Shown piece after piece: positions 15,463-23,289 of a stretch of 24,380 nucleotides of DNA; the first letter of the stretch is position 1; each line of letters opens with the position of its first letter. Under the pieces are notes generated by a model that was not told where the DNA came from, searched no databases, and saw only the letters and a program-made list of their open reading frames with translations. The position numbers and the translations under genes are program-made. The DNA is taken from positions 1-24,380 of the forward strand of contig DATJXG010000451.1 of NCBI GenBank assembly GCA_035500455.1, given 5' to 3'. The stretch comes from DATJXG01 sp035500455. GTDB taxonomy: Bacteria; Acidobacteriota; Terriglobia; Terriglobales; Acidobacteriaceae.

Positions 15463-16884
15463 TTAACGCTTAGGCCGGTAAATGTCTGTAGCTGTGCCGA
15501 AGAACACCTCGGCCGAGTTCATCACCGTTTCCGATAGTGTCGGGTGAGGATGAATGGTCAACGCCAAGTCCTTGGCCAAGGCAGCCATCTCGATGGCGAG
15601 CGTCGCTTCCGCGATTAACTCGCCCGCGCCGGCCCCGACAATTCCCACGCCCAGAACCCGCTCCGTCTGGGAATCGATGAGCAGCTTGGTTAAGCCTTCG
15701 GTTCGGTCGAGCGTGAGGGCGCGTCCGGAGGCCGCCCAGGGGAACTTGGCGACTTTGACTTCGAGGCCATCTTTTTGCGCCTGCGTCTCGGTGAGGCCCG
15801 CCCATGCGATCTCGGGATCCGTGAACACCACCGCGGGGATGGCGTTGGGCTCGAAGGCGACTTTATGTCCGGCGATGGCTTCGATGGCGGTGCGGCCTTC
15901 GTGGGTGGCTTTATGCGCGAGCATGGGCTCGCCGACAACGTCTCCGATAGCGTAGATATTCGGATCGTCGGTCTGAAGCTGCCGGTTCACCTGTATGAAT
16001 CCGCGCTGCACGACTTTGACGCCGGTTCTCTCGAGGCCGGGAATTTCCGAGTTGGGCTTGCGTCCCACCGAGACCAGAACTTTGTCGAAAGTCCTCTCGC
16101 GGTCCTTTACCTCGGCGCCATCGAAGCTGACACGAATGCCGGCGCTTTCCTCTTTCACCCCGGTGACAGTTGTGTTCAGCATGATCGAGTCGAAGCTCTT
16201 CTCGATCCGGCGTTGCAGGGGAAGCACGAGGTCACGGTCGGCGCCCGGGAGCAGGCCGGCGGTCATTTCGACGACCGAGACTTTTGTTCCCAGAGCCGCA
16301 TACACGGTGCCCAGTTCCAGGCCGATGTAACCGCCGCCGACGACCAGAAGAGTCTTGGGAACATCGGTGAGGTTCAGCGCTCCGGTGGAATCCATCATGC
16401 GCGGGCTGTCGAGCTTGAGCGTGGGAATGACGGCCGGCCGCGATCCGCTAGCGATCACGACGCGATCAAAGCTCAGGCTTTGCTCTGCTCCGCTCGGGCC
16501 GGTCACTCGCAGCTTGGTGGAGCTTTCAAACGCCGCGCGGCCCTGCACGTATTGCACTTTTCGCTGCTTGGAGAGCAGGCCGAGGCCGCCGGTCAGCTTG
16601 TTTACTACGCCCTCCTTGAACGAACGCAGGCGTGCAAGATCGATTTTCGGATCGGCAAATTCGATGCCCCAGTTCTTCGCGTGGCGCGATTCGTCAATCA
16701 GCTTGGCAACGTGCAGCAGCGCCTTCGAGGGAATGCATCCGCGATAGAGGCACACGCCTCCAGGATTAACCTCGGGATCGATGAGCGTAACCTTCATGCC
16801 AAGGTCGGCGGCGAGAAAGGCGGCAGCGTAGCCTCCGGGTCCGGCGCCGATTACGGCTACGTGCAGGTTTGAGGTGTCTGGCAT
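15463..16884 (-). CDS. lpdA: Dihydrolipoyl dehydrogenase (E3)
   Basis: FAD flavoprotein that reoxidises dihydrolipoyl groups on E2 and reduces NAD+. It is 473 residues from the ATG at 16884; the ATG at 16899 adds five codons but falls inside a repeat array, so I prefer 16884. Motifs are the FAD loop VIGAGPGGYAAAF (11-23), the redox disulfide in GGVCLYRGCIPSK (C45 and C50, CxxxxC as in the family), the NAD loop VVGGGYIGLELG, the second FAD motif YAIGDVVGEPMLAHKATHEG, and the C-terminal HPHPTLSETV with the catalytic His. It lies downstream of aceE and aceF, so it most likely serves the PDH complex, though E3 can also serve other 2-oxoacid dehydrogenases. Confidence 0.96.
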   Translation of the reverse strand: MPDTSNLHVAVIGAGPGGYAAAFLAADLGMKVTLIDPEVNPGGVCLYRGCIPSKALLHVAKLIDESRHAKNWGIEFADPKIDLARLRSFKEGVVNKLTGGLGLLSKQRKVQYVQGRAAFESSTKLRVTGPSGAEQSLSFDRVVIASGSRPAVIPTLKLDSPRMMDSTGALNLTDVPKTLLVVGGGYIGLELGTVYAALGTKVSVVEMTAGLLPGADRDLVLPLQRRIEKSFDSIMLNTTVTGVKEESAGIRVSFDGAEVKDRERTFDKVLVSVGRKPNSEIPGLERTGVKVVQRGFIQVNRQLQTDDPNIYAIGDVVGEPMLAHKATHEGRTAIEAIAGHKVAFEPNAIPAVVFTDPEIAWAGLTETQAQKDGLEVKVAKFPWAASGRALTLDRTEGLTKLLIDSQTERVLGVGIVGAGAGELIAEATLAIEMAALAKDLALTIHPHPTLSETVMNSAEVFFGTATDIYRPKR

Positions 16885-16895
16885 TGGCGTCGTAA

Positions 16896-17009
16896 GCATT
16901 CAGCAATCAGCATTCAGCATTTGAGTAGTGGAACTTCGTCGAAACTGCCAGAAGAAAACCTCCAGTCGAGCGGTTGATGGCTGAATGCCAAGTGCTGAAT
17001 GCTGAGTGC
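16896..17009. repeat. Inverted heptamer arrays in the aceF-lpdA spacer
   Basis: At 16896-16923 four 7-nt units run GCATTCA, GCAATCA, GCATTCA, GCATTTG. At 16975-17009 five units run TGATGGC, TGAATGC, CAAGTGC, TGAATGC, TGAGTGC; TGAATGC is the complement of GCATTCA. Thus two arrays of the same heptamer face each other across 51 nt and could fold into a hairpin in the message, with slippage. Direct pairing of the 28-nt arms matches 21 of 28. The distal array begins 2 nt after the aceF stop codon, and the other ends 11 nt before the lpdA start. Confidence 0.85.
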
Positions 17010-17011
17010 TT

Positions 17012-18736
17012 CTATCCCTGTACCGACAGCAAAAAAGGCTGCTCAAACGCTTCCGCGATCCAGCGCAGGAAGCGGGCGGCGTCGGCCCCATCGATCAGGC
17101 GGTGGTCGTAGGAAAGCGACAGCGGTATGACCATGCGCGGCTCGAATTTGCCGTTGATCCACACCGGTTCCATGCTGGAGCGCGACAGCCCGAGGATCGC
17201 CACCTCCGGATGATTCACGATAGGAGAAAATCCCGTTCCCCCGATGCCCCCGAGGTTGGTAATAGTGAAGGTGCCGCCTTCCATTTCCGCCGGCGTAAGC
17301 TTCTTGTCGCGGGCCTTCTTGGAAAGCTGCGTGAGTTCGGCGGCCAGCTCCACAATGTTCTTCTTGTCCACTTCGCGGATCACCGGCACCAGCAGCCCGC
17401 GGTCCGTATCCACAGCTACGCCGATGTTGATGTACTGCTTGTAAACGATCTCCTCGGTGCGCAGATCGATGCTGGCGTTGAACTGGGGAAATATTTTTAG
17501 TGCCGAAGCGCAGACTTTAAGCGCAATGGCGGTAACCGTCATCTTGCCGCCGGCCTCTGCGGCCTTGGGAGCGAAGCGCGCGCGCAATTGCTCCAGTTCG
17601 GTGATATCGGCTTTGTCCTGCTGCGTCACGTGGGGAATTGTGTTCCAGGCTTCGCGCAGATGTTCGGCAGTCTTGCGGCGCACTCCGCGAATGGAAACGC
17701 GCTCGACTTTGCCCCACTTGGAAAAGTCGGGAAGCGCAGGCTCAAGGAATGCCGCGGCCGGCCTTTGCGCTGCGGCGGTCGCGGAAGCCAGCAGCGCCTT
17801 GGCGTGAGCCTTCACATCATCTTCGCTGATGCGCCCGCCCGGCCCAGTGCCCTTTACCTCGTGAATATCAACGCCTAGTTCGCGCGCCAGTCGTCGCACG
17901 TGCGGCGCCGCCGGAACAGGCTCACGCTGTTCGCTGCCGGCAACCTTGCTGAGCTGCGCAGGCATGGTAAAGACGGGCACGGCGGCTTGAGGCTGGTCGG
18001 GCGGAAGCGCCTGTTCTTCGGTTTTGCCTTCTGCGCGAATGGCCGCCTGGAAGGCGAGCCGTGCGCCATGCTGCCCGGAAACATGCTCCACAGGCCCATC
18101 CGGAGATGTCTGGGGAACGGCGGCCGTTCCGCCCTCCAGCGTGAAGATCACCTGGCCGACTTTGACTTTGTCTTTCTCTTTGACCAGAACTTCTTTCACC
18201 GTGCCGGTCACCGACGAAGGTACTTCGACCACCGCTTTGTCGGTTTCCAGTTCCATCACCGGCTGGCCTTCCGAGACATTGGCGCCGGGCGCGATCATCA
18301 GCCGTACCAGATCGCCCTGGCTGATGTTTTCGCCAAGCTCCGGCAACTTGAATTCGCTGGCCCCGGAACTTGCAGGCTTTGAGGGCGCCGCCTGTGCCGC
18401 CGTTGCGGGTTGTGGCTGGGAGCGAGGCGCCTCCGGCGCGACCGCTGCGGCTGCTCGTTCTTCCTTTGCTGCCGGGGCGGGAGGTGCTGCTTTTGCGCCG
18501 GAATTGTTTTCTACCGTGAAGATGACCTGGCCGACCTTGATCTTCTGGCCCTCTTTCACCCGAACTTCCTGCACCGTGCCGCTCACTGAGGAGGGGACCT
18601 CGACCACGGCCTTGTCGGTCTCCAACTCCATGACAGGTTGGCCTTCGGCAATGGTGGCGCCGGGCGCAATCATGAGGCGAACCAGGTCGCCCTGATCGAT
18701 GTTCTCGCCCAGTTCGGGTAGTTTGAATTCAGTCAC
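17012..18736 (-). CDS. aceF: Pyruvate dehydrogenase E2, dihydrolipoamide acetyltransferase
   Basis: Core of the PDH complex; it carries acetyl groups on lipoyl arms and transfers them to CoA. 574 residues from a GTG start at 18736, preceded by AGGAGA at 4-nt spacing. Two nearly identical lipoyl domains (about 1-76 and 127-202) each have the ETDKAVVEVPSS motif, with lipoyl lysines K42 and K167. Ala/Pro linkers separate them from a peripheral-subunit-binding domain (about 277-313, PHVRRLARELGVDIHEVKGT) and the catalytic domain (about 340-574) ending in YDHRLIDGADAARFL (active-site H545, D549). The two lipoyl domains also match in DNA (18509-18736 versus 18131-18358), so the duplication is internal. 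The spacer to aceE holds a strong hairpin ending 2 nt before the Shine-Dalgarno site. Confidence 0.96.
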   Translation of the reverse strand: MTEFKLPELGENIDQGDLVRLMIAPGATIAEGQPVMELETDKAVVEVPSSVSGTVQEVRVKEGQKIKVGQVIFTVENNSGAKAAPPAPAAKEERAAAAVAPEAPRSQPQPATAAQAAPSKPASSGASEFKLPELGENISQGDLVRLMIAPGANVSEGQPVMELETDKAVVEVPSSVTGTVKEVLVKEKDKVKVGQVIFTLEGGTAAVPQTSPDGPVEHVSGQHGARLAFQAAIRAEGKTEEQALPPDQPQAAVPVFTMPAQLSKVAGSEQREPVPAAPHVRRLARELGVDIHEVKGTGPGGRISEDDVKAHAKALLASATAAAQRPAAAFLEPALPDFSKWGKVERVSIRGVRRKTAEHLREAWNTIPHVTQQDKADITELEQLRARFAPKAAEAGGKMTVTAIALKVCASALKIFPQFNASIDLRTEEIVYKQYINIGVAVDTDRGLLVPVIREVDKKNIVELAAELTQLSKKARDKKLTPAEMEGGTFTITNLGGIGGTGFSPIVNHPEVAILGLSRSSMEPVWINGKFEPRMVIPLSLSYDHRLIDGADAARFLRWIAEAFEQPFLLSVQG

Positions 18737-18748
18737 GCAATCTCCTGG

Positions 18749-18845
18749 ATTTGTAATTTGTAATCGGGTAATTTGTAAACTAAGACCACTGAACTCCTGG
18801 CTTCCGGTTTTAATTTACAAATTACCCGATTACCAAATTACAAAT
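18749..18845. repeat. Long AT-rich inverted repeat in the aceE-aceF spacer
   Basis: A 31-nt arm (18749-18779) and a 32-nt arm (18814-18845) are complementary except for one extra base in the second. Each arm is built from heptamer-like units TTGTAAT, TTGTAAT, CGGGTAAT, TTGTAAA. The arms are separated by 34 nt. In the message the element starts 3 nt after the aceE stop codon (18849-18851) and ends 2 nt before the AGGAGA ribosome-binding site of aceF. It is far more AT-rich than the surrounding genes. No U-run follows, so it is not a classic terminator. Possible roles are mRNA stabilisation or setting the E1:E2 ratio (inference). Confidence 0.9.
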
Positions 18846-18848
18846 GTC

Positions 18849-21560
18849 CTAGCTGATCGCCGGATTCGCCTTCTCCGGATCGATCCCGAGATCCTTCACT
18901 GCTTGCCGCAGCACATCGCTGGACACCTGTTTTTCGCGCGCCAGCGCAGTGAGCGTGGCCAGTACGATGTGCTTTGCGTCCACTTCGAAGAAATTTCGCA
19001 GCGCAGCGCGGCTCTCGCTGCGGCCGAATCCGTCGGTGCCCAGGCTGAGCAGCGGCCGCGGCATCCATTGCGAGATCGACTCCGGCAGCACCTTCATGTA
19101 ATCCGAAGCGGCCACCAGCACGCCGGGCGCATCTTTCAGAGCGCGAGTGACGTATGGCACCTTCGGCGTTTCGCCCGGGTGCAGCATGTTCCAGCGCTCG
19201 CAGTCGTTGCCATCGCGGTAGAGCTGCTTGTAGCTGGTAACGCTCCAGACGTCGGCGGCTACGCCGTATTTCTCTTCCAGAATCTGCTGGGCCTTCAGCA
19301 CTTCGAACATGATGGAGCCGCTTCCGAAGAGCTGCGCGCGAAGTTTCGCATCCTTCTTGTCCGAAACCTTGTAGCGGTATAAGCCTCTCAGAATGCCGTC
19401 GCGAACGCCCGATCCTTCCGGCATCGCGGGCATGGGCAGCGGTTCGTTCCCCACCGTCAGGTAGTAGAAGATCGACTCCTGGTCGATGTACATACGCTTG
19501 ATGCCGTCCTGGATAATGATCGCGATCTCATAGGCGAAGGCAGGATCGTAAGCCAGCAGGTTGGGCACCGGCAGTGCCAGCACATGGCTGTGGCCGTCCT
19601 GGTGCTGCAGACCCTCGCCCGCAAGCGTGGTACGCCCGGCGGTGCCGCCGACCAGAAATCCATGGCAGCGCATATCGGCGGCGGCCCAGATCAGGTCGCC
19701 GATGCGCTGGAATCCGAACATCGAGTAATAAATAAAAAACGGGATGGTATTGATCCCGTGGTTGGCATAGGCAGTCCCGGCGGCGATAAACGAGCACATG
19801 GAACCGGCCTCGGTAATGCCTTCTTCCAGAATCTGGCCGTTCTTGGCTTCCTTGTAGTAGAGCAGCGTGTCCATATCCACCGGCTCGTAGAGCTGGCCAA
19901 CGCTGGAATAAATGCCGACCTGGCGGAAGAGCGCTTCCATGCCGAAGGTGCGGGCCTCGTCAGGAATGATGGGCACAATCAGCTTGCCGATCTCCGGATC
20001 GCGCAGCAGCTTGGCCAGCAGCCGCACGAAGACCATAGTCGTCGATGCTTCGCGACCTTCGGTGCCTTTGTAAAATTCTTCGAAGTGCGCCTCGGCGGGC
20101 GGCTTAATGGGATTGGCGCGCACTTTGCGCTCGGGCATGTACCCGCCGAGCTGCTTGCGCCGCTCCTGCAGGTAGGTAATCTCCGGGCTGTCGTCGGCAG
20201 GACGATAAAAAGGCGCGTCGTGCAGCTGTTCGTCAGGAATGGGGATCCCGAAACGCGAGCGGAACATGCGCAGCTCGTCTTCGTTCAGCTTCTTCTGCTG
20301 ATGGGTGATGTTCTTGCCCTCGCCGGCTTCACCCAGGCCGTAGCCCTTGATGGTTTTTGCCAGGATGATGGTCGGCGAACCAACATGATCCACGGCAGCG
20401 CGATAGGCAGCGTGAACTTTGATGGGATCGTGTCCACCCAGGCGCATGCGCGAGAGCTGCTCGTCGGAAAGGTGCTCCACCATCTTGAGCAGGCGCGGGT
20501 CGCTGCCAAAAAGGTTCTGCCGGAAGTAAGCGCCGCTTTCGACAAAATATTTCTGATACTGCCCATCGCTGACTTCGCCCAAACGCCGCACCAGCAGGCC
20601 GTCGCGGTCGTTCTGAATCAGAATGTCCCAATCGGTGCCCCATACCACCTTGATTACATTCCATCCCGCGCCGCGGAATATGGCTTCCAGTTCCTGAATG
20701 ATCTTGCCGTTGCCCCGGACAGGCCCGTCCAGGCGCTGCAGATTGCAATTGACAACGAAGATCAGATTGTCAAGCTTCTCGCGTGAACCCAGGGTCAGCG
20801 AACCCATGGACTCGGGCTCATCGGTCTCGCCATCGCCGAGGAAGGCCCAGACCTTGCGCGGCGTTTTGGGAATGAGATCGCGGTTTTCCAGATAGCGCAT
20901 GAAACGCGCCTGGTAGAGGGCGTTGAGCGGCCCCAACCCCATCGAGACCGTGGGAAACCGCCAAAAATCAGGCATCAGCCAGGGATGGGGATAAGACGAC
21001 AGCGCCGGAAGGCCGCGCAACTCGTGACGGAAGTTCCGCACTTCTTCATCCCCAATTCGCCCCAGCAGATAGGCACGCGCATACACGCCTGGCGAGGAGT
21101 GTCCCTGGAAGTACACGAAGTCGCCCGGTTGGTCTCCATAACGGGCATGGAAAAAATGATTGAATCCCACTTCGAGCAGGGTAGCCAGAGAAGAGTAAGT
21201 CGAAATGTGACCGCCGATTCCCGGGTCTTTCTTGTTCTGGCGATGTACCATCGCCATCGCATTCCACCGTGTCAAGCTCTTCAGACGCCGCTCCAGTTGG
21301 CGGTCGCCGGGATACGGCAGTTCCTCCTCAACCGGAATGGTGTTGACGTAAGGGGTGTTGAGCTGAATGGGGACTTCTACTCCCGAAGCCCGGGCATGCT
21401 CAATCAAGGCTTCGATCAGGTCACAGCCGCGGTGGGCGCCTTCCTCGCGAACCACTTGGTCGAAGGCTTCAATCCATTCCGCGACCTCTTCTTCTTCCAA
21501 GTTGCCTTCTGGCTCGGCGGGAAACTCCAGGATGCTGTTATTGATTTCTTGGGTTGCCAT
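18849..21560 (-). CDS. aceE: Pyruvate dehydrogenase E1 component, homodimeric type
   Basis: Thiamine-diphosphate enzyme that decarboxylates pyruvate and acetylates the lipoyl arm of E2. The 903-residue length fits the single-chain AceE type rather than split alpha/beta E1. Visible parts are GIGGHISTYSS and FQGHSSPGVYARA near the active site, the ThDP-binding motif GDGETDEPES (242-251) ending in N271 (VVNCN), KTIKGYGLG, and the second-half signature ITEAGSMCSFIAAGTAY. The ATG at 21560 is preceded by TGAGGTAAGA, a reasonable ribosome-binding site. It is the first gene of aceE-aceF-lpdA. An inverted repeat (21607-21641) in its leader may be an operator or RNA hairpin. Confidence 0.97.
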   Translation of the reverse strand: MATQEINNSILEFPAEPEGNLEEEEVAEWIEAFDQVVREEGAHRGCDLIEALIEHARASGVEVPIQLNTPYVNTIPVEEELPYPGDRQLERRLKSLTRWNAMAMVHRQNKKDPGIGGHISTYSSLATLLEVGFNHFFHARYGDQPGDFVYFQGHSSPGVYARAYLLGRIGDEEVRNFRHELRGLPALSSYPHPWLMPDFWRFPTVSMGLGPLNALYQARFMRYLENRDLIPKTPRKVWAFLGDGETDEPESMGSLTLGSREKLDNLIFVVNCNLQRLDGPVRGNGKIIQELEAIFRGAGWNVIKVVWGTDWDILIQNDRDGLLVRRLGEVSDGQYQKYFVESGAYFRQNLFGSDPRLLKMVEHLSDEQLSRMRLGGHDPIKVHAAYRAAVDHVGSPTIILAKTIKGYGLGEAGEGKNITHQQKKLNEDELRMFRSRFGIPIPDEQLHDAPFYRPADDSPEITYLQERRKQLGGYMPERKVRANPIKPPAEAHFEEFYKGTEGREASTTMVFVRLLAKLLRDPEIGKLIVPIIPDEARTFGMEALFRQVGIYSSVGQLYEPVDMDTLLYYKEAKNGQILEEGITEAGSMCSFIAAGTAYANHGINTIPFFIYYSMFGFQRIGDLIWAAADMRCHGFLVGGTAGRTTLAGEGLQHQDGHSHVLALPVPNLLAYDPAFAYEIAIIIQDGIKRMYIDQESIFYYLTVGNEPLPMPAMPEGSGVRDGILRGLYRYKVSDKKDAKLRAQLFGSGSIMFEVLKAQQILEEKYGVAADVWSVTSYKQLYRDGNDCERWNMLHPGETPKVPYVTRALKDAPGVLVAASDYMKVLPESISQWMPRPLLSLGTDGFGRSESRAALRNFFEVDAKHIVLATLTALAREKQVSSDVLRQAVKDLGIDPEKANPAIS

Positions 21561-21606
21561 TCTTACCTCAGCGAAAAGCGCATGATCGCGCGAAAAGGCT
21601 GATTGC

Positions 21607-21641
21607 GGATAAGCTCATGAATCGCGGCCTGCAGCTTATCC
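21607..21641 (-). promoter_or_regulatory. Inverted repeat in the aceE leader (operator or hairpin candidate)
   Basis: GGATAAGCT (21607-21615) and AGCTTATCC (21633-21641) are a perfect 9-bp inverted repeat with a 17-nt gap, 47-81 nt upstream of the aceE start. Just upstream on the minus strand is a -10-like TAATAT (21657-21652), which would put a start site near 21645, so the repeat would cover the first transcribed bases. A repressor binding there could control PDH expression. The sequence does not match the known PdhR box. No good -35 was found. Confidence 0.5.
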
Positions 21642-21660
21642 CGATGCCTACATATTAAGG

Positions 21661-22020
21661 ATGCGTTGCGTTACTCAGTTGCTTCTTCTTTCAGCCCTCT
21701 GCCACGGACGACCCCACGGCAGAATTGCCGCGAAGCTCGCCGCCGCTGACGCTTAGGCAGCGGCTCACGACGTGGTGCATGCCGAATACGCGATGAAACC
21801 GTCCGGGAAAACCCCGAAGCCAGCGCCCGAAGAACTTCCACGCTGTTGCCAATCTCACCCGTGATGTTTCGATTTTAGCAGAGGGAGAGCGGCCGCCGCG
21901 GGCTCCTGGGGACGGAAGGTCGGGGATGAACGCCTGTTGCCGACACCACTTGGCCGACACTGCAGAAACCGTCCGCGGTTTTGATCCGGACCACCGCCAT
22001 GTCGGCTGGGGCGCAAAACC
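21661..22020. other. Intergenic region with no convincing gene
   Basis: Between the aceE leader and the next gene I see no ORF with family-like features. A minus-strand 89-codon frame (21691-21960) is Arg/Gly/Ser-rich without any motif, and no tRNA or recognisable riboswitch was found. It may be a long aceE leader or the remains of a lost gene. Confidence 0.5.
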
Positions 22021-22073
22021 TCAGGCGACCGCCGAGTTAGCGCTCGGGTCGCACGGCGGGTTGATGCGCGGGG

Positions 22074-22346
22074 TCAGTATGCCCTGTTGATCTGCTGCCA
22101 CACCGCCATACCCGCAATCACGAGGATGAGCACTCCCGAGCAGATACCCAAAATGCGCACGTATGGCGTTACCTTCTTCATCCGGAGCTGCAGCTGCTCC
22201 TGTTCGGCGCGCATTGTGGCACTGGCATCGTCGAGGAAGAGTTGATCGTCTTCGTGCAAGGTCAGGGTGCTGCGATAAATCAGGAGCAGGATCAGGATCG
22301 CCGTTAGTACACCCCAGACGATCAGCAACATCATGAGCATGGACAT
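22074..22346 (-). CDS. Small two-helix membrane protein, unknown function
   Basis: 90 residues from the ATG at 22346, chosen because GAGGTGG lies just upstream and the first helix begins there; the frame is open further to 22421 but with a non-hydrophobic extension. Helix 1 is MSMLMMLLIVWGVLTAILILLLIYR (about 1-25), then a charged central segment (HEDDQLFLDDASATMRAEQEQLQLRMKKV, likely a helix), then helix 2 (about 66-85, ILGICSGVLILVIAGMAVW). It is probably an inner-membrane protein with both helices spanning. Function is unknown. It has a plausible sigma70 promoter about 80 nt upstream and is divergent from the iron-sulfur carrier gene. Confidence 0.75.
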   Translation of the reverse strand: MSMLMMLLIVWGVLTAILILLLIYRSTLTLHEDDQLFLDDASATMRAEQEQLQLRMKKVTPYVRILGICSGVLILVIAGMAVWQQINRAY

Positions 22347-22430
22347 TTGCCACCTCGGCTCGAGTGAACCGGCCCGCACCCAACGGAATTCTGCGATGCC
22401 CGCCAGGCTTGGGGCCCTCAAGTGGCCTCC

Positions 22431-22461
22431 ATTATAGACCGGGCTTTTCCTGTGCGGTCAA
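22431..22461 (-). promoter_or_regulatory. Sigma70-type promoter for the two-helix membrane protein gene
   Basis: On the minus strand TTGACC (22461-22456) is followed after 19 nt by a perfect TATAAT (22436-22431). The spacer is slightly long. The predicted leader is about 75-80 nt before the ATG at 22346. Confidence 0.6.
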
Positions 22462-22650
22462 CTATTTACTTCGGCGTCAGACGAGGAGCATCGGCCCCGT
22501 CTGGTTCCCGGAGTGACAGAGAGTGGCTGCAAGTCCTGCACCGCAAAACGGTTCCCGAGCATCAAAACACATGAACGGTCTATTAGGCATTAGCTTGTCG
22601 GATGCCCGACACATTGTTGGCAGAGCCTGGACACAACATGAAGGACGATT

Positions 22651-22659
22651 TGTTATAAT
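22651..22659 (+). promoter_or_regulatory. Extended -10 promoter of the iron-sulfur carrier gene
   Basis: TGTTATAAT is a perfect extended -10 (TGnTATAAT), 26 nt upstream of the ATG at 22686. A TGGACA lies upstream but with a 20-nt spacer; extended -10 promoters need little -35 contact. The predicted transcript starts near 22666, leaving a short leader with the Shine-Dalgarno AGGAGA. Confidence 0.7.
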
Positions 22660-22685
22660 TCCCCCAGCTTCCTGAGGAGAAAAGA

Positions 22686-23063
22686 ATGGCAACTACAACC
22701 ACTACCCCGACCACCACGGCGCCGGCTGTTGACAGCAAGCCCTTGAATCTCAGCGACACGGCGATCGCCAAAGTGAAAGAGATCATGGCACAGCAGAACC
22801 CCGTTCCCGCAGGACTGCGGGTGGGCGTGGTCGGCGGAGGTTGCTCCGGGTTCTCCTACTCAATGTCGTTCGAGAATGGCGCCGGCATGATGGACAAGAC
22901 CTTCGATTTTGAAGGACTGAAGGTCTATGTTGACGCGACTTCGTTGATGTACCTGAAGGGCGTCAACATCGATTATGTGGAGACGCTGGAGGGCGCCGGG
23001 TTCAAGTTCGAGAACCCGAATGTGAAGAGCACCTGCGGCTGCGGGTCTTCTTTTAACGTATAA
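22686..23063 (+). CDS. A-type iron-sulfur cluster carrier (ErpA/IscA/HesB family)
   Basis: Carries and inserts Fe-S clusters into target proteins. 125 residues. A Thr/Pro-rich N-terminal extension of about 18 residues precedes the core domain. The three conserved cysteines are C53 in VGGGCSGFSY and C117/C119 in STCGCGSSF, the CX(n)CGC pattern of the family. The Shine-Dalgarno AGGAGAAAAGA precedes the ATG. It stands alone with its own extended -10 promoter and intrinsic terminator, with no isc or suf genes in the window. The symbol (erpA versus iscA) cannot be decided by eye. No IscR-type operator was recognised. Confidence 0.93.
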   Translation: MATTTTTPTTTAPAVDSKPLNLSDTAIAKVKEIMAQQNPVPAGLRVGVVGGGCSGFSYSMSFENGAGMMDKTFDFEGLKVYVDATSLMYLKGVNIDYVETLEGAGFKFENPNVKSTCGCGSSFNV

Positions 23064-23087
23064 GAAGCACTCGTCGAGAGTCTTGGA

Positions 23088-23117
23088 GCCCCGCCCCGGT
23101 GGCGGGGCTTAATTCTT
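23088..23117 (+). terminator. Intrinsic terminator after the iron-sulfur carrier gene
   Basis: A perfect 8-bp GC stem GCCCCGCC (23088-23095) and GGCGGGGC (23101-23108) with loop CCGGT is followed by TTAATTCTTT, 25 nt after the stop codon. The U-tract is imperfect but adequate. Confidence 0.8.
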
Positions 23118-23289
23118 TGCGGGTCGTCTCAGCTTCGTTTCGCCGATTTTTCGAGCTACCACAGCAAACCATCGCTCCCCTCAAGGGTTCACCCATCGAG
23201 GCGGTCGCTATACCGCAACGAGCACACCTTATACAATGGTTAATTCCCTGCTGTTCTTTGTCTGATCGGACTCAGCGCCGGGAGTGTGG

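Noticed and set aside
16896..17009. CRISPR-like appearance of repeated short units
   Set aside because: Units are only 7 nt, directly adjacent without spacers, and inverted between arrays; no cas genes are near.
18749..18845. Rho-independent terminator between aceE and aceF
   Set aside because: The stem is AT-rich, the loop is 34 nt, and the 3' arm is followed by the aceF ribosome-binding site rather than a U-run.
21691..21960. 89-codon minus-strand frame upstream of aceE
   Set aside because: Arg/Gly/Ser-rich, no motif, no clear start signal; treated as non-coding.
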